A stretch of DNA of 59,979 bases, taken from NCBI RefSeq assembly GCF_003318165.1, contig NZ_QOCB01000005.1:1-59979 (forward strand), given 5' to 3'. Position numbers and translations under genes: made by a program. The DNA comes from Psychromonas sp. B3M02 (GTDB lineage Bacteria > Pseudomonadota > Gammaproteobacteria > Enterobacterales > Psychromonadaceae). Under the pieces are notes generated by a model. It did no database searches. It was not told the origin of the DNA and worked only from the letters and a program-made list of their open reading frames with translations. Of this stretch, positions 35,043 through 42,891 are shown in pieces (position 1 is the stretch's first letter; each line of letters opens with the position of its first letter).

Positions 35043-36098
35043 ATGAATACATTTAAAGTTACAACAACACTAATTGCACTCTCTTTATCACAATCACTTT
35101 ATGCTGCTGAATCAACGAATATAGATTCGCTCGTGGCTGCTGCTCAAAAGGAAGGTCAAGTTTACAGTATCGGGATGCCTGATAGTTGGGCAAACTGGAA
35201 AGACACTTGGGCAGATCTAAAAACACAATATGGTATCGAACATCAAGATACTGACATGAGCTCTGCGCAAGAAATTGCTAAATTCGATGCAGAAAAATCT
35301 AATGCAACGGCCGATATTGGCGATGTGGGTTTTGCTTTTGCACGTGTTGCAGTGAAAAAAGGGGTGACTCAGCCATATAAACCAAGCACCTGGGATGATG
35401 TTCCAAATTGGGCAAAAGATGAAGATGGTCATTGGGCATTAGCTTATACCGGCACTATCTCATTTATCTCTAATAATAACTTAGTGAAAGATGCACCAAA
35501 AACATGGGCAGATCTGTTAACGGGTTCTTATAAGGTAACTGTGGGTGATGTGGGTGTTGCTTCACAGGCAAATAATGCGGTATTAGCTGCCGCAATTGCG
35601 AACGGTGGCGATGAAGGGAACTTAGATCCTGCCATTGAGTTTTTTGGTAAATTAGCTAAGCAAGGGCGTTTATCATACACCAACCCAAGTGTTGCTAATC
35701 TTGAAAAGGGTGAAATAGAAGTCGCTATTTTATGGGACTTTAATGCACTTAACTACCGTGATCAAATTGACCGCTCTCGCTTTACGGTGAACATTCCACA
35801 GGATGGTTCTGTTATCTCAGGTTACACAACTATCATCAACAAATGGGCTAAAAACCCGAACGCCGCGAAATTAGCGCGTGAACATATCTTTAGCGATGCT
35901 GGCCAAATCAATTTAGCCGATGGTTATGCTCGTCCAATCCGTACTAGTGTGACATTACCTGCTGATATCCAAGCTAAATTGATTCCAAATGAACAGTACA
36001 AATCAGTTCATCCAATCACAGATTTTGCTGCTTGGGAAAAATCGGCACGTAAATTACCACGTCAATGGCAAGAAGGTGTGTTAATTCACCAAAACTAA
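35043..36098 (+). CDS. ABC transporter periplasmic substrate-binding protein (2-aminoethylphosphonate/iron type)
   Basis: 351 residues: signal peptide (MNTFKVTTTLIALSLSQSLYAAES) and the two-lobe fold of extracellular solute-binding proteins (DSLVAAAQKEGQVYSIGMPD; 'WADLLTGSYKVTVGDVG'). It captures the imported ligand in the periplasm. An upstream in-frame ATG (34998) would add 15 residues spanning the operator and spoil the signal peptide; GGGAAG before 35043 supports the shorter form. First gene of a six-gene operon. The ligand may be a phosphonate or organophosphate but is not proved by sequence. Confidence 0.85.
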   Translation: MNTFKVTTTLIALSLSQSLYAAESTNIDSLVAAAQKEGQVYSIGMPDSWANWKDTWADLKTQYGIEHQDTDMSSAQEIAKFDAEKSNATADIGDVGFAFARVAVKKGVTQPYKPSTWDDVPNWAKDEDGHWALAYTGTISFISNNNLVKDAPKTWADLLTGSYKVTVGDVGVASQANNAVLAAAIANGGDEGNLDPAIEFFGKLAKQGRLSYTNPSVANLEKGEIEVAILWDFNALNYRDQIDRSRFTVNIPQDGSVISGYTTIINKWAKNPNAAKLAREHIFSDAGQINLADGYARPIRTSVTLPADIQAKLIPNEQYKSVHPITDFAAWEKSARKLPRQWQEGVLIHQN

Positions 36099-36110
36099 TA
36101 AGGGGCTCAA

Positions 36111-36914
36111 ATGAACGATAAGGTTATTCTTGTTGTTCTTGACGGCTTAAACCTAAAAGTAGCTCAAGATTGTTTGGGCTACTTAAATGGTTTAGTAGAG
36201 TACAAGAAAGCAACTCAATACTCGCTTTACAGCGAACTTCCATCTCTTTCTCGCCCTTTATACGAATGTATATTAACGGGTGTGGCACCGATAGAAAGTG
36301 GTATTGTGCATAATAATGTAACACGTCGATCGCTGTTTGAATCGGTGTTTAGTTTGGCTCAAGCACAAGGTAAAACAACTGCAGCTGCCGCTTATCATTG
36401 GGTTAGTGAACTTTACAATCGCTCCCCTTATGATCCAGTGAGAGATCGCCATACACATAATGAAAGTTTACAAATTCAACATGGCGTTTTTTATCATTGG
36501 GACCATTACCCGGATGAGGCATTGATATTAGATGGTGAGTATTTACGCCAAGAGTTTGATCCAGATTTCCTATTAGTACACTCCATGAATATCGATGATA
36601 CCGGGCATAAGTTTGGGTTAGATTCACCGGAATACAGAAATAGTGCGCGTCATGCCGATATTATTTTATCTAACTTTTTACCGACTTGGATCGAAGAGGG
36701 TTACCAAATTTTGATCACCAGTGACCATGGTATGAATAACGATAAATCACATGGTGGCACCTTAATTGAAGAGCGTGAAGTCCCGCTGTATTTAATTGGA
36801 GATCGCTTTAGTCATCTAGATGTTGCGATTAAACAAACTGAGCTCTGTGGTTTGGTATGTGAAGTCCTAGGATTAACACACCAGAAAGCATTTAATGAAG
36901 ATGCATTGGCTTAA
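36111..36914 (+). CDS. Alkaline-phosphatase-superfamily phosphodiesterase/hydrolase
   Basis: 267 residues, shorter than typical NPP or phosphonoacetate hydrolases. Metal-ligand landmarks of the superfamily are present: D11 (VVLDGLN), a probable Thr/Ser nucleophile region (ELPSLSRPLYECILTG), D and H in MNIDDTGHKFG (about 164-172) and SDHGMNNDKSHGG (about 203-215). It should hydrolyse a phosphate ester, diester or phosphonate. No signal peptide, so it acts on imported substrate. It sits between the binding protein and permease genes, 12 bases after the former. Its substrate probably defines what this transporter carries. Confidence 0.8.
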   Translation: MNDKVILVVLDGLNLKVAQDCLGYLNGLVEYKKATQYSLYSELPSLSRPLYECILTGVAPIESGIVHNNVTRRSLFESVFSLAQAQGKTTAAAAYHWVSELYNRSPYDPVRDRHTHNESLQIQHGVFYHWDHYPDEALILDGEYLRQEFDPDFLLVHSMNIDDTGHKFGLDSPEYRNSARHADIILSNFLPTWIEEGYQILITSDHGMNNDKSHGGTLIEEREVPLYLIGDRFSHLDVAIKQTELCGLVCEVLGLTHQKAFNEDALA

Positions 36915-36928
36915 CTAAAGGATCGTTT

Positions 36929-37789
36929 ATGAGTAGTACAAAGCCCATGCAACAAGGGAAGTTTACGTTAAGAAAATATAAACCAGTATTATGGTTATTA
37001 CCTTTTATTGCTTTCTTTTATCTATTTCAGATCGCGCCTATGGTGTGGGTATTAATTAATAGTTTTATTTACGAAGGTGAATGGACTATTGAAAATTATA
37101 GTGAAATATTTGATTCTGCTTTTATTTTACAAGGTTTTAGTAACAGTCTTTGGATCTCTTTTTGGTCAAGTCTTATTGGTTTGATTTTAGCTGCTATTTT
37201 AGTGTCGTCATTGCGTCATCTTAACAGCAGAATACGTGATGCGATTGTCGCCTTTACCAATATGAGCAGTAATTTTTCCGGTGTCCCTCTCGCTTTTGCC
37301 TTTATTATTATTTTGGGCACCAACGGTGCGGTAACCCTGTTATTGAGACAGTGGGGGTTACTAGGAGACTTTGATCTATATAGCAAGTCTGGTTTGCTTG
37401 CGCTTTATATCTACTTCCAAATTCCATTAGGGGCGTTATTACTGTACCCGGCTTTTGATGCGTTGAAAAAAGATGCCTATGAAGCGTCACAGTTGTTAGG
37501 AGCAAGCTCTCGTCAATATTGGATGAAAATTGGCTTACCTATTCTATCACCTGCTTTATTAGGGACGTTTATTATTCTATTTGCTAATGCCATTGGTGCC
37601 TATGCCAGTGTTTATGCATTAACTAATGGTAACTACAACATGGTGACCATACGTATCGCGAGTTTGGTGTCAGGGGATCTCTTTTTAGAGCCTAATTTAG
37701 CGGCGGCAATTTCGGCGTTATTAATGTTATTACTCGGCTTGATCACCGCGGTTAATCAATGGTTAATTGCAAGGAGTTACCATGGATAA
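36929..37789 (+). CDS. ABC transporter permease (first)
   Basis: 286 residues, six transmembrane helices, binding-protein-dependent permease family; the EAA loop reads EASQLLGASSRQYWMKIGLPILSPALL in its span at about residues 188-214. AAAGGA before the ATG. Pairs with the next gene to form the inner-membrane channel of the phosphonate-type importer. Its end overlaps the start of the second permease by 8 bases. Confidence 0.9.
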   Translation: MSSTKPMQQGKFTLRKYKPVLWLLPFIAFFYLFQIAPMVWVLINSFIYEGEWTIENYSEIFDSAFILQGFSNSLWISFWSSLIGLILAAILVSSLRHLNSRIRDAIVAFTNMSSNFSGVPLAFAFIIILGTNGAVTLLLRQWGLLGDFDLYSKSGLLALYIYFQIPLGALLLYPAFDALKKDAYEASQLLGASSRQYWMKIGLPILSPALLGTFIILFANAIGAYASVYALTNGNYNMVTIRIASLVSGDLFLEPNLAAAISALLMLLLGLITAVNQWLIARSYHG

Positions 37790-38567
37790 CAATAATTTAC
37801 TGTTTCACAAAAGCGTTGTTTATGGGCTTTCAGGACTACTGTTTATTCCGATCTTAGCAACCTTAATCTATTCGTTTTCCTCTAGTTGGGGGGCGACCAT
37901 GTTACCAGATGGATTTACCTTTAAATGGTATACACAGTTATTAACCGACCCACGCTTTTTAGAAGCTTTTGGGCGTTCGTTATTTATTTGTATCTCATCG
38001 TTGATCTTAGCCATGGTGTTAGTGTTGCCGATGATCTTTGTGGTGTTTTACTATTATCCTGCATTAGATAAGGTGATGAATATTCTAATATTATTACCTT
38101 TTGCAGTGCCACCAGTGGTGTCTTCAGTGGGGTTGTTACAGTTATATGCTGACAGCTCAGTGCAATTAGTGGGAACACCTTGGATCTTAATCGGTACCTA
38201 TTTCACTATTGCTTTGCCATTTATGTATCGTGCCATCTCTAATAGTTTTACCTCCATTAACCTCAGAGATTTAGTGGATGCTGCACACCTGTTAGGAGCG
38301 AGTACCACAAAAGCGTATTTGTTGATTATCTTACCTAACTTGAAGAAAGGCTTATTAGCGTCGACATTTTTATCTTTTTCCTTTTTATTAGGGGAGTTTG
38401 TCTTCGCGAATATTCTGGTGGGAACACGTTATGAAACCCTACAAATCTATCTATATAACATGCGCCAAACCAGCGGCCATTTCACCTCAGCTTTAGTGAT
38501 GACCTATTTTGCTTTTATCTTTGTATGCACTTGGCTAGCCACCCGTTTCAGTAAAGGGAATGAATAA
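37782..38567 (+). CDS. ABC transporter permease (second)
   Basis: 261 residues with six transmembrane helices and a conserved EAA-type loop (DAAHLLGASTTKAYLLIILPNLKKG, about residues 168-192). The ATG at 37782 follows AAGGAG by six bases and is preferred to the TTG at 37767. It overlaps the first permease and its stop overlaps the ATPase start (TAATGA), so the three membrane-complex genes are coupled. Confidence 0.9.
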   Translation: MDNNNLLFHKSVVYGLSGLLFIPILATLIYSFSSSWGATMLPDGFTFKWYTQLLTDPRFLEAFGRSLFICISSLILAMVLVLPMIFVVFYYYPALDKVMNILILLPFAVPPVVSSVGLLQLYADSSVQLVGTPWILIGTYFTIALPFMYRAISNSFTSINLRDLVDAAHLLGASTTKAYLLIILPNLKKGLLASTFLSFSFLLGEFVFANILVGTRYETLQIYLYNMRQTSGHFTSALVMTYFAFIFVCTWLATRFSKGNE

Positions 38568-39586
38568 TGAGTTATGTAAAAGTTAGTCAATTGGCTAAAC
38601 GCTTTGGTGATGTCACCGTTTTTGAAGAGATTGATTTCACCATTGAGAAAGGTGAGTTTATTACCTTATTAGGCCCAAGTGGCTGTGGTAAGTCGACTTT
38701 ATTACGCAGCCTAGCTGGATTAAACCAAGTCGATGCGGGTGACATATGGGTTGATCAAGAGAACATCACTCATACCGCACCACAACTGCGCGAAATAGGC
38801 ATGGTATTTCAATCCTATGCACTGTTTCCCAATATGACCGTGTTAGATAACGTTGCCTTTGGGTTAAAAATGAAAGGCATTAATAAAGCTGAAGCACGTG
38901 CAGAAGCAAAGCGCATGATTGACCTAGTTGAGCTAGATGGTAAAGAACAATTTTATCCTCGTGAATTATCGGGTGGTCAAAGACAACGTGTTGCCTTAGC
39001 TCGTGCTTTAGTGGTGAAACCTCGTATTCTGTTATTGGATGAGCCATTATCAGCTTTGGATGCAAAAATACGTAAAAGCCTTCGTCAACAAATATTAAAA
39101 ATTCAAAGAGAGTTAAATTTAACCACTGTGTTTGTAACTCATGATCAAGAAGAGGCGATGTTATTGTCAGATCGCATCTTTCTAATGAATCAGGGGGCGA
39201 TCGTACAACAAGGTAAACCAGAAGATATTTATACTAAACCAGCTAATGAATTTGTTGCTTCTTTTATGGGGCACTACAACTTAATTGAGGCGGAAACAGC
39301 AAATCAGTGGTTTAAGTTAGATAGTCAACAAAAGGTAGCGATTCGCCCTGAGTCTATTTATATCAAAGAAGCAGGTCGTCAATATGGCGATCATATCTCA
39401 GTGGCTAAACAGGGCACTGTGTTATCTCATCAGTTACTAGGGAATGTTATTCGCTACAGCATTGAGGTCGAGAAACAAGCCTTAACAGTTGATCTACTTA
39501 ATCGTTCTTCAGAGCGTTTAATGGCTGCCGGAAGCACCCTTGAACTACTGTTTAACTTAAATGAAATACAACCGGTGAGAGCATAA
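38567..39586 (+). CDS. ABC transporter ATP-binding protein
   Basis: 339 residues: a CUT1/phosphonate-type ATPase with Walker A GPSGCGKST (about 37-45), signature LSGGQRQRVALARAL (about 134-148), Walker B ILLLDEPLSALD (about 155-166) and H-loop THDQEEAML (about 190), followed by a C-terminal TOBE-like regulatory domain (about 250-335). Energises the importer encoded by the surrounding genes. Confidence 0.93.
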   Translation: MSYVKVSQLAKRFGDVTVFEEIDFTIEKGEFITLLGPSGCGKSTLLRSLAGLNQVDAGDIWVDQENITHTAPQLREIGMVFQSYALFPNMTVLDNVAFGLKMKGINKAEARAEAKRMIDLVELDGKEQFYPRELSGGQRQRVALARALVVKPRILLLDEPLSALDAKIRKSLRQQILKIQRELNLTTVFVTHDQEEAMLLSDRIFLMNQGAIVQQGKPEDIYTKPANEFVASFMGHYNLIEAETANQWFKLDSQQKVAIRPESIYIKEAGRQYGDHISVAKQGTVLSHQLLGNVIRYSIEVEKQALTVDLLNRSSERLMAAGSTLELLFNLNEIQPVRA

Positions 39587-39587
39587 T

Positions 39588-40253
39588 ATGAGTAAGCCAC
39601 TACATATATTTGATATGGACGAAACCTTAGTGAATGGAGATTGCGCTAGTTTATGGAGTGCATTTCTGGTCAGAAAAGGAGTGGTCACGGATCCGGATTA
39701 TTTAGCCACAGATCAAGCCCTGATGGAGCAATACGCCAAAGGCGAACTAGATATGGAAGAGTATATTGTTTATACCCTAGCGCCTATTACGCATATTCCT
39801 CAGCATGAAATAGATAGTTTGGTTGATGAGTTTGTTGCTAGTGATATCTTACCCTTAGTGTTTCCTGAAGCGCTAACCCTGGTGAAATCTTTAAAAGAGA
39901 GTGGTGTTGCTTGTTTAGTGATTTCTGCAACAGTCACTTTTATTGTCAAAAAAGTCGCCCAAGCGATTGGGATAGAAGATGCGTTAGGCATTGAACTCGT
40001 CAGTAAAGATGACTGTTACTTTAATCAAGTCACTGGTATTGCAACCTATCGCGAAGGGAAAATATTACGCTTACAACAATGGTTAACTGAACAGACTAAT
40101 AGCTTTGATGAAATACACTTTTATAGTGATTCAATTAATGACTTACCGTTATGTGAATATGCCGATTACGCGTATTTAGTAAACCCTTGCGAGCGCTTAT
40201 CCGCAGAAGCACTTAAACATCCTGAATGGCAGATTTTTGAGTGGGGTAAATAA
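39588..40253 (+). CDS. HAD-superfamily phosphatase (subfamily IB-like)
   Basis: 221 residues with the HAD motifs D9-M-D11-E-T (nucleophile and acid), SATVTFIVKKV (motif II, Ser/Thr and Lys) and YSDSINDLPL (motif III acidic). A helical cap lies between about residues 15 and 85, as in SerB-type enzymes. It is one base after the ATPase gene and last in the operon, so it probably dephosphorylates the imported compound or its first breakdown product. It is not clearly PhnX (phosphonoacetaldehyde hydrolase). Confidence 0.82.
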   Translation: MSKPLHIFDMDETLVNGDCASLWSAFLVRKGVVTDPDYLATDQALMEQYAKGELDMEEYIVYTLAPITHIPQHEIDSLVDEFVASDILPLVFPEALTLVKSLKESGVACLVISATVTFIVKKVAQAIGIEDALGIELVSKDDCYFNQVTGIATYREGKILRLQQWLTEQTNSFDEIHFYSDSINDLPLCEYADYAYLVNPCERLSAEALKHPEWQIFEWGK

Positions 40254-40283
40254 TACAAAGCTCATGAATATTGTTTGAATATA

Positions 40284-40319
40284 AGCTGCTGTGAAGTCAG
40301 AGTAGACTTCACAGCAGCT
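40284..40319. terminator. Strong hairpin after the ABC/HAD operon
   Basis: AGCTGCTGTGAAGTC (40284-40298) pairs perfectly with its inverse (40305-40319) around a six-base loop. A 15-bp GC-rich stem, without a clear U tract on either side, between the converging HAD gene and the lactonase remnant. Probably a terminator or transcription barrier in both directions. Confidence 0.65.
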
Positions 40320-40329
40320 ATCTTAGCCG

Positions 40330-40599
40330 TTAATAAAAACGTATGTAATTCGGCGCAGAAATAGCAAAAGACTGATCTGTCATGGTCAATAGACCTGTTT
40401 CTAAATCTCGAGAAAATACCCTAATATTGCCTGAATCTTGATTGGAAACAATCACCGCCGCGCCATCTGGAGTGATGGCAAAATGACGTGGAAATTTTCC
40501 TCCAGTGGGAATTAAACCAATACGTTGCAATTTACCGTCTTCCAACACTTTAAAAATAGCTAAAGAGTTATCACCACGATTAGAAACATACCATATTAT
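40330..40599 (-). pseudogene. C-terminal remnant of a YbhE-type beta-propeller lactonase
   Basis: About 88 residues matching only the last quarter of the 6-phosphogluconolactonase-like (YbhE) family: WYVSNRGDNSLAIF, PTGGKFPRHFAITPDG, VSNQDSGNIRVF and a terminal APNYIRFY. A full protein has roughly 350 residues. An in-frame stop at 40606-40608 and absence of an RBS show that the 5' three-quarters are missing. It suggests that this strain once had a lactonase next to the sugar-acid locus. Confidence 0.82.
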
Positions 40600-40700
40600 T
40601 TGAAATCATGGTGATTAGCTTTTCTGCTATTTGAGATTTAAGAGGTCTTTTTTCTCACCGCATCTCTATCTTCAATCAATAAATTGGTTGATTTCAGCAT
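40590..40700 (-). pseudogene. N-terminal remnant of a probable GntR/FadR-type regulator, frameshifted
   Basis: A real gene start remains: GGAGGA then ATG at 40700. The first frame reads MLKSTNLLIEDRDAVRKKTS and stops. Removing one base from the A6 run (T6 at 40648-40653 on the plus strand) restores ...RKRPLKSQIAEKLITMISNN, which resembles the first DNA-binding helix of FadR-type regulators. The reading then breaks off where the lactonase remnant begins, so one deletion probably joined the two genes. The identity of the regulator is uncertain. Confidence 0.5.
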
Positions 40701-40940
40701 TAGATTCTCCTCCTTGATGACTTAAAGCATGCCCAAATGATTATTTTTGGTATTTAAGTACTACCACTTTGGAAGTGTTAGCCATTCACAGTATTACTAG
40801 GTTAAACTTACTTAATTACCCTTAATTGGCTTAATTTTCCCTATTTACACTCTTTTTTTAGCATGCTTTTTTGATTTTAAATGCTCGAAATTTGGCTTTT
40901 CTACGCTCAGGTCACTTTTTTTATTAATAAACTCCATTTT

Positions 40941-40966
40941 TGGTATGCAATAAATACCAGTTTTTT
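40941..40966 (+). terminator. Orphan Rho-independent terminator
   Basis: TGGTAT (40941-40946) pairs with ATACCA (40954-40959), followed by GTTTTTT. There is no plus-strand gene for about 690 bases upstream, so it may end a small RNA or a decayed gene. Confidence 0.5.
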
Positions 40967-41179
40967 ATCTTTGGTTTAGTCCAAAGAGTAAATTTGACTG
41001 ACTAGCGGTGAATGTTTTTAAAAAATAGGTTTCTGTCTATTTAGTTGCTTATTACCGGAAAGCTAAAAAGAGTTTGAGGGGTCAATGACCGGGACTTTTA
41101 TGGCATAGATCTAATAAAAGGTATTTAAAAACATACATTATTAACCAGTTAACCTCTAATTAACCTGTCATCAATTAAA

Positions 41180-41201
41180 ACCAATTAATCGGCTTATTGG
41201 T
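41180..41201. promoter_or_regulatory. Inverted repeat ACCAAT-N10-ATTGGT upstream of yiaK
   Basis: Six-base arms around a ten-base spacer, about 175 bases upstream of the yiaK start. Candidate regulator site; no known factor is assigned. Confidence 0.3.
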
Positions 41202-41320
41202 CATTACATTCAGCCAATATCATGCTTCAAGCGCTCACTTTTTTTGCCTCACACATCACACCTAAAAAGATCAATTTGTGCTCAATGTCTAAAATTTATC
41301 CTTTAAGAGATGATCTAAAA

Positions 41321-41357
41321 TGGAATTGGGGTTAGGTTGTATTTCGCATTGTGGAAT
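41321..41357 (+). promoter_or_regulatory. IclR-like half-sites in the yiaK leader
   Basis: TGGAAT at 41321-41326 directly adjoins a possible -10 (TAAAAT, 41316-41321), and again at 41352-41357. The same hexamer occurs after the -10 of the ABC operon at 55256, where it also forms a full palindrome. Suggests a common IclR-type regulator. Confidence 0.4.
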
Positions 41358-41375
41358 TTACAACTGGAGGCTGAA

Positions 41376-42377
41376 ATGGCATTAGTAGCAATAGAAAGAT
41401 TACAAGCAGAGTACGAACGCATTTTATTAGCGAGAAAAATGGATGGTGAAATGGCATCTAAATTAGCCGCTGGTTTTGTAGAAATGGCGAACGAAGGTAC
41501 TTACTCACACGGCATTAATCGCTTTCCTGTTTTTATTGATCAGGTGGATAAAGGGCAAATCAAACTTAATGAAGTACCTAAGTGTGTTAATAGCATGGGG
41601 GCACTTGAGCAGTGGGATTGTAACTTTGGACCTGGGGTTTTAAATGGCTTGATTTGTTCTGAACGAGCAATGGAGTTAGCCCGCGAACACGGTATTGGTA
41701 TGGTTGGTATGCGTAACTCTAACCATTGGATGCGTGGTGGTGCCTATGTATTGAAAATGGCTAGACAAGGTTTTGCAGGTATCGCATCAACGAATTCGAT
41801 TGCAGTTATGCCTGCTTGGGGTGGTAAGGATCATCGTGTTGGTTCTAACCCTCTTATTATGGCGATTGCCGGCGATCCACCTGTTGTTGTTGATTGCTCT
41901 ATGAGCCAATTCTCTTACGGTCAACTACAAAACTTTGTATTAGCTGATAAACCTTTACCTGTTGTCGGTGGGTTTGATGATAACGGTGAACTGACTCGTG
42001 ACCCACATGTGTTATGGGAAAACAAACGCCTGTTACCAATGGGGTTCTGGAAAGGGTCATCAATGTCGATTGTGTTAGACATGATGCTAACTGCAATCAC
42101 TGGGGGTAACTCTGTACCGGCATTAACTGATGATATGGGGGGAGAGTTTGGTGTTTCTCAATTCCTAATCGCTATCGATTTAAGTCGCACAATGGAAAAA
42201 GACCAATTCTCAGCTGAGATGAAACGAATTCGTGATTACGTTTTAGCATCAGAGCCTGCAGAAACTGGTTCAGTGATGATTGCTGGATCTGAAATTGATA
42301 ATTTTATTGCAAAGCATAAAAAAGCGGGCGGTATCGAGATTCATGATGAGATCTGGAATCAAATCACAGCACTGTAG
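41376..42377 (+). CDS. yiaK: 2,3-diketo-L-gulonate reductase
   Basis: 333 residues, the length of E. coli YiaK, of the malate/L-lactate dehydrogenase type II family (a non-Rossmann NADH fold). The catalytic S44-H45 pair (TYSHGINRFP) and the 'GMRNSNHWMRGGAYV' and 'NPLIMAIAGDPPVVVD' segments are conserved. Reduces 2,3-diketo-L-gulonate to 3-keto-L-gulonate. TGGAGG five bases before 41376 favours this start over the frame opening at 41337. First gene of the diketogulonate operon. Confidence 0.9.
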   Translation: MALVAIERLQAEYERILLARKMDGEMASKLAAGFVEMANEGTYSHGINRFPVFIDQVDKGQIKLNEVPKCVNSMGALEQWDCNFGPGVLNGLICSERAMELAREHGIGMVGMRNSNHWMRGGAYVLKMARQGFAGIASTNSIAVMPAWGGKDHRVGSNPLIMAIAGDPPVVVDCSMSQFSYGQLQNFVLADKPLPVVGGFDDNGELTRDPHVLWENKRLLPMGFWKGSSMSIVLDMMLTAITGGNSVPALTDDMGGEFGVSQFLIAIDLSRTMEKDQFSAEMKRIRDYVLASEPAETGSVMIAGSEIDNFIAKHKKAGGIEIHDEIWNQITAL

Positions 42378-42402
42378 TTGATATGTAGGTGAGGAGAATG
42401 TT

Positions 42403-42888
42403 ATGCGAAGCGCACTTAAGTGGATTTGGAATAGTATCGATATCTTAATGGCAGCTATTTTGTCTTTTATGATCGTACTGGTTTTTACTAACGTTGTTTT
42501 ACGTTATGGATTTTCCTCGGGTCTACGTCCTTCGGTCGAGCTTTCTCGTTTAGGTCTAGTATGGGTGGTTATGTTAGGTGCAGTAGTGGTACTGCGCCGT
42601 GGTGAACACCTTGCTGTGACTGAGTTTTCAGAAAAGCTATTTCCTAAATTAGTTCCTATCTTGAGACGTTTATGTTGGGCAATTATTTTAATTGCAGTGG
42701 GTATGTTGTACCTAGGTTCATTTAATCAAATGATGGCGAACTGGAATGACATCTCTCAAATTACTGGCTTACCTTCGGCTCTATTTTACTTAGCAGGTGT
42801 TATATCTGGCGGGTTAATGGGGTTGATTGCAATGGTTCGTATCATCAATCCAGATTGGTTAAGTGACCTTCAAGATAGTGGAGAATAA
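42403..42888 (+). CDS. yiaM: TRAP transporter small membrane subunit
   Basis: 161 residues, four transmembrane helices, DctQ family ('SVELSRLGLVWVVMLGAVVVLRRGEHLAVT' pattern at about 45-74). GAGGAG eight bases before the ATG. With the next two genes it forms the TRAP importer equivalent to YiaMNO, reported to carry 2,3-diketo-L-gulonate in E. coli. It is followed by the large subunit three bases after its stop. Confidence 0.87.
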   Translation: MRSALKWIWNSIDILMAAILSFMIVLVFTNVVLRYGFSSGLRPSVELSRLGLVWVVMLGAVVVLRRGEHLAVTEFSEKLFPKLVPILRRLCWAIILIAVGMLYLGSFNQMMANWNDISQITGLPSALFYLAGVISGGLMGLIAMVRIINPDWLSDLQDSGE

Positions 42889-42891
42889 ATA

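Larger units (their letters stand above)
40701..41375. other. Long AT-rich gap (675 bp) ahead of yiaK
   Basis: No supported ORF. It holds a terminator-like hairpin at 40941-40966 not attached to any known gene, an inverted pair ACCAAT...ATTGGT at 41180-41201, and IclR-like TGGAAT half-sites at 41321 and 41352. Probably the control region of the yiaK operon plus possible small RNA sequence or decayed DNA. Confidence 0.6.
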
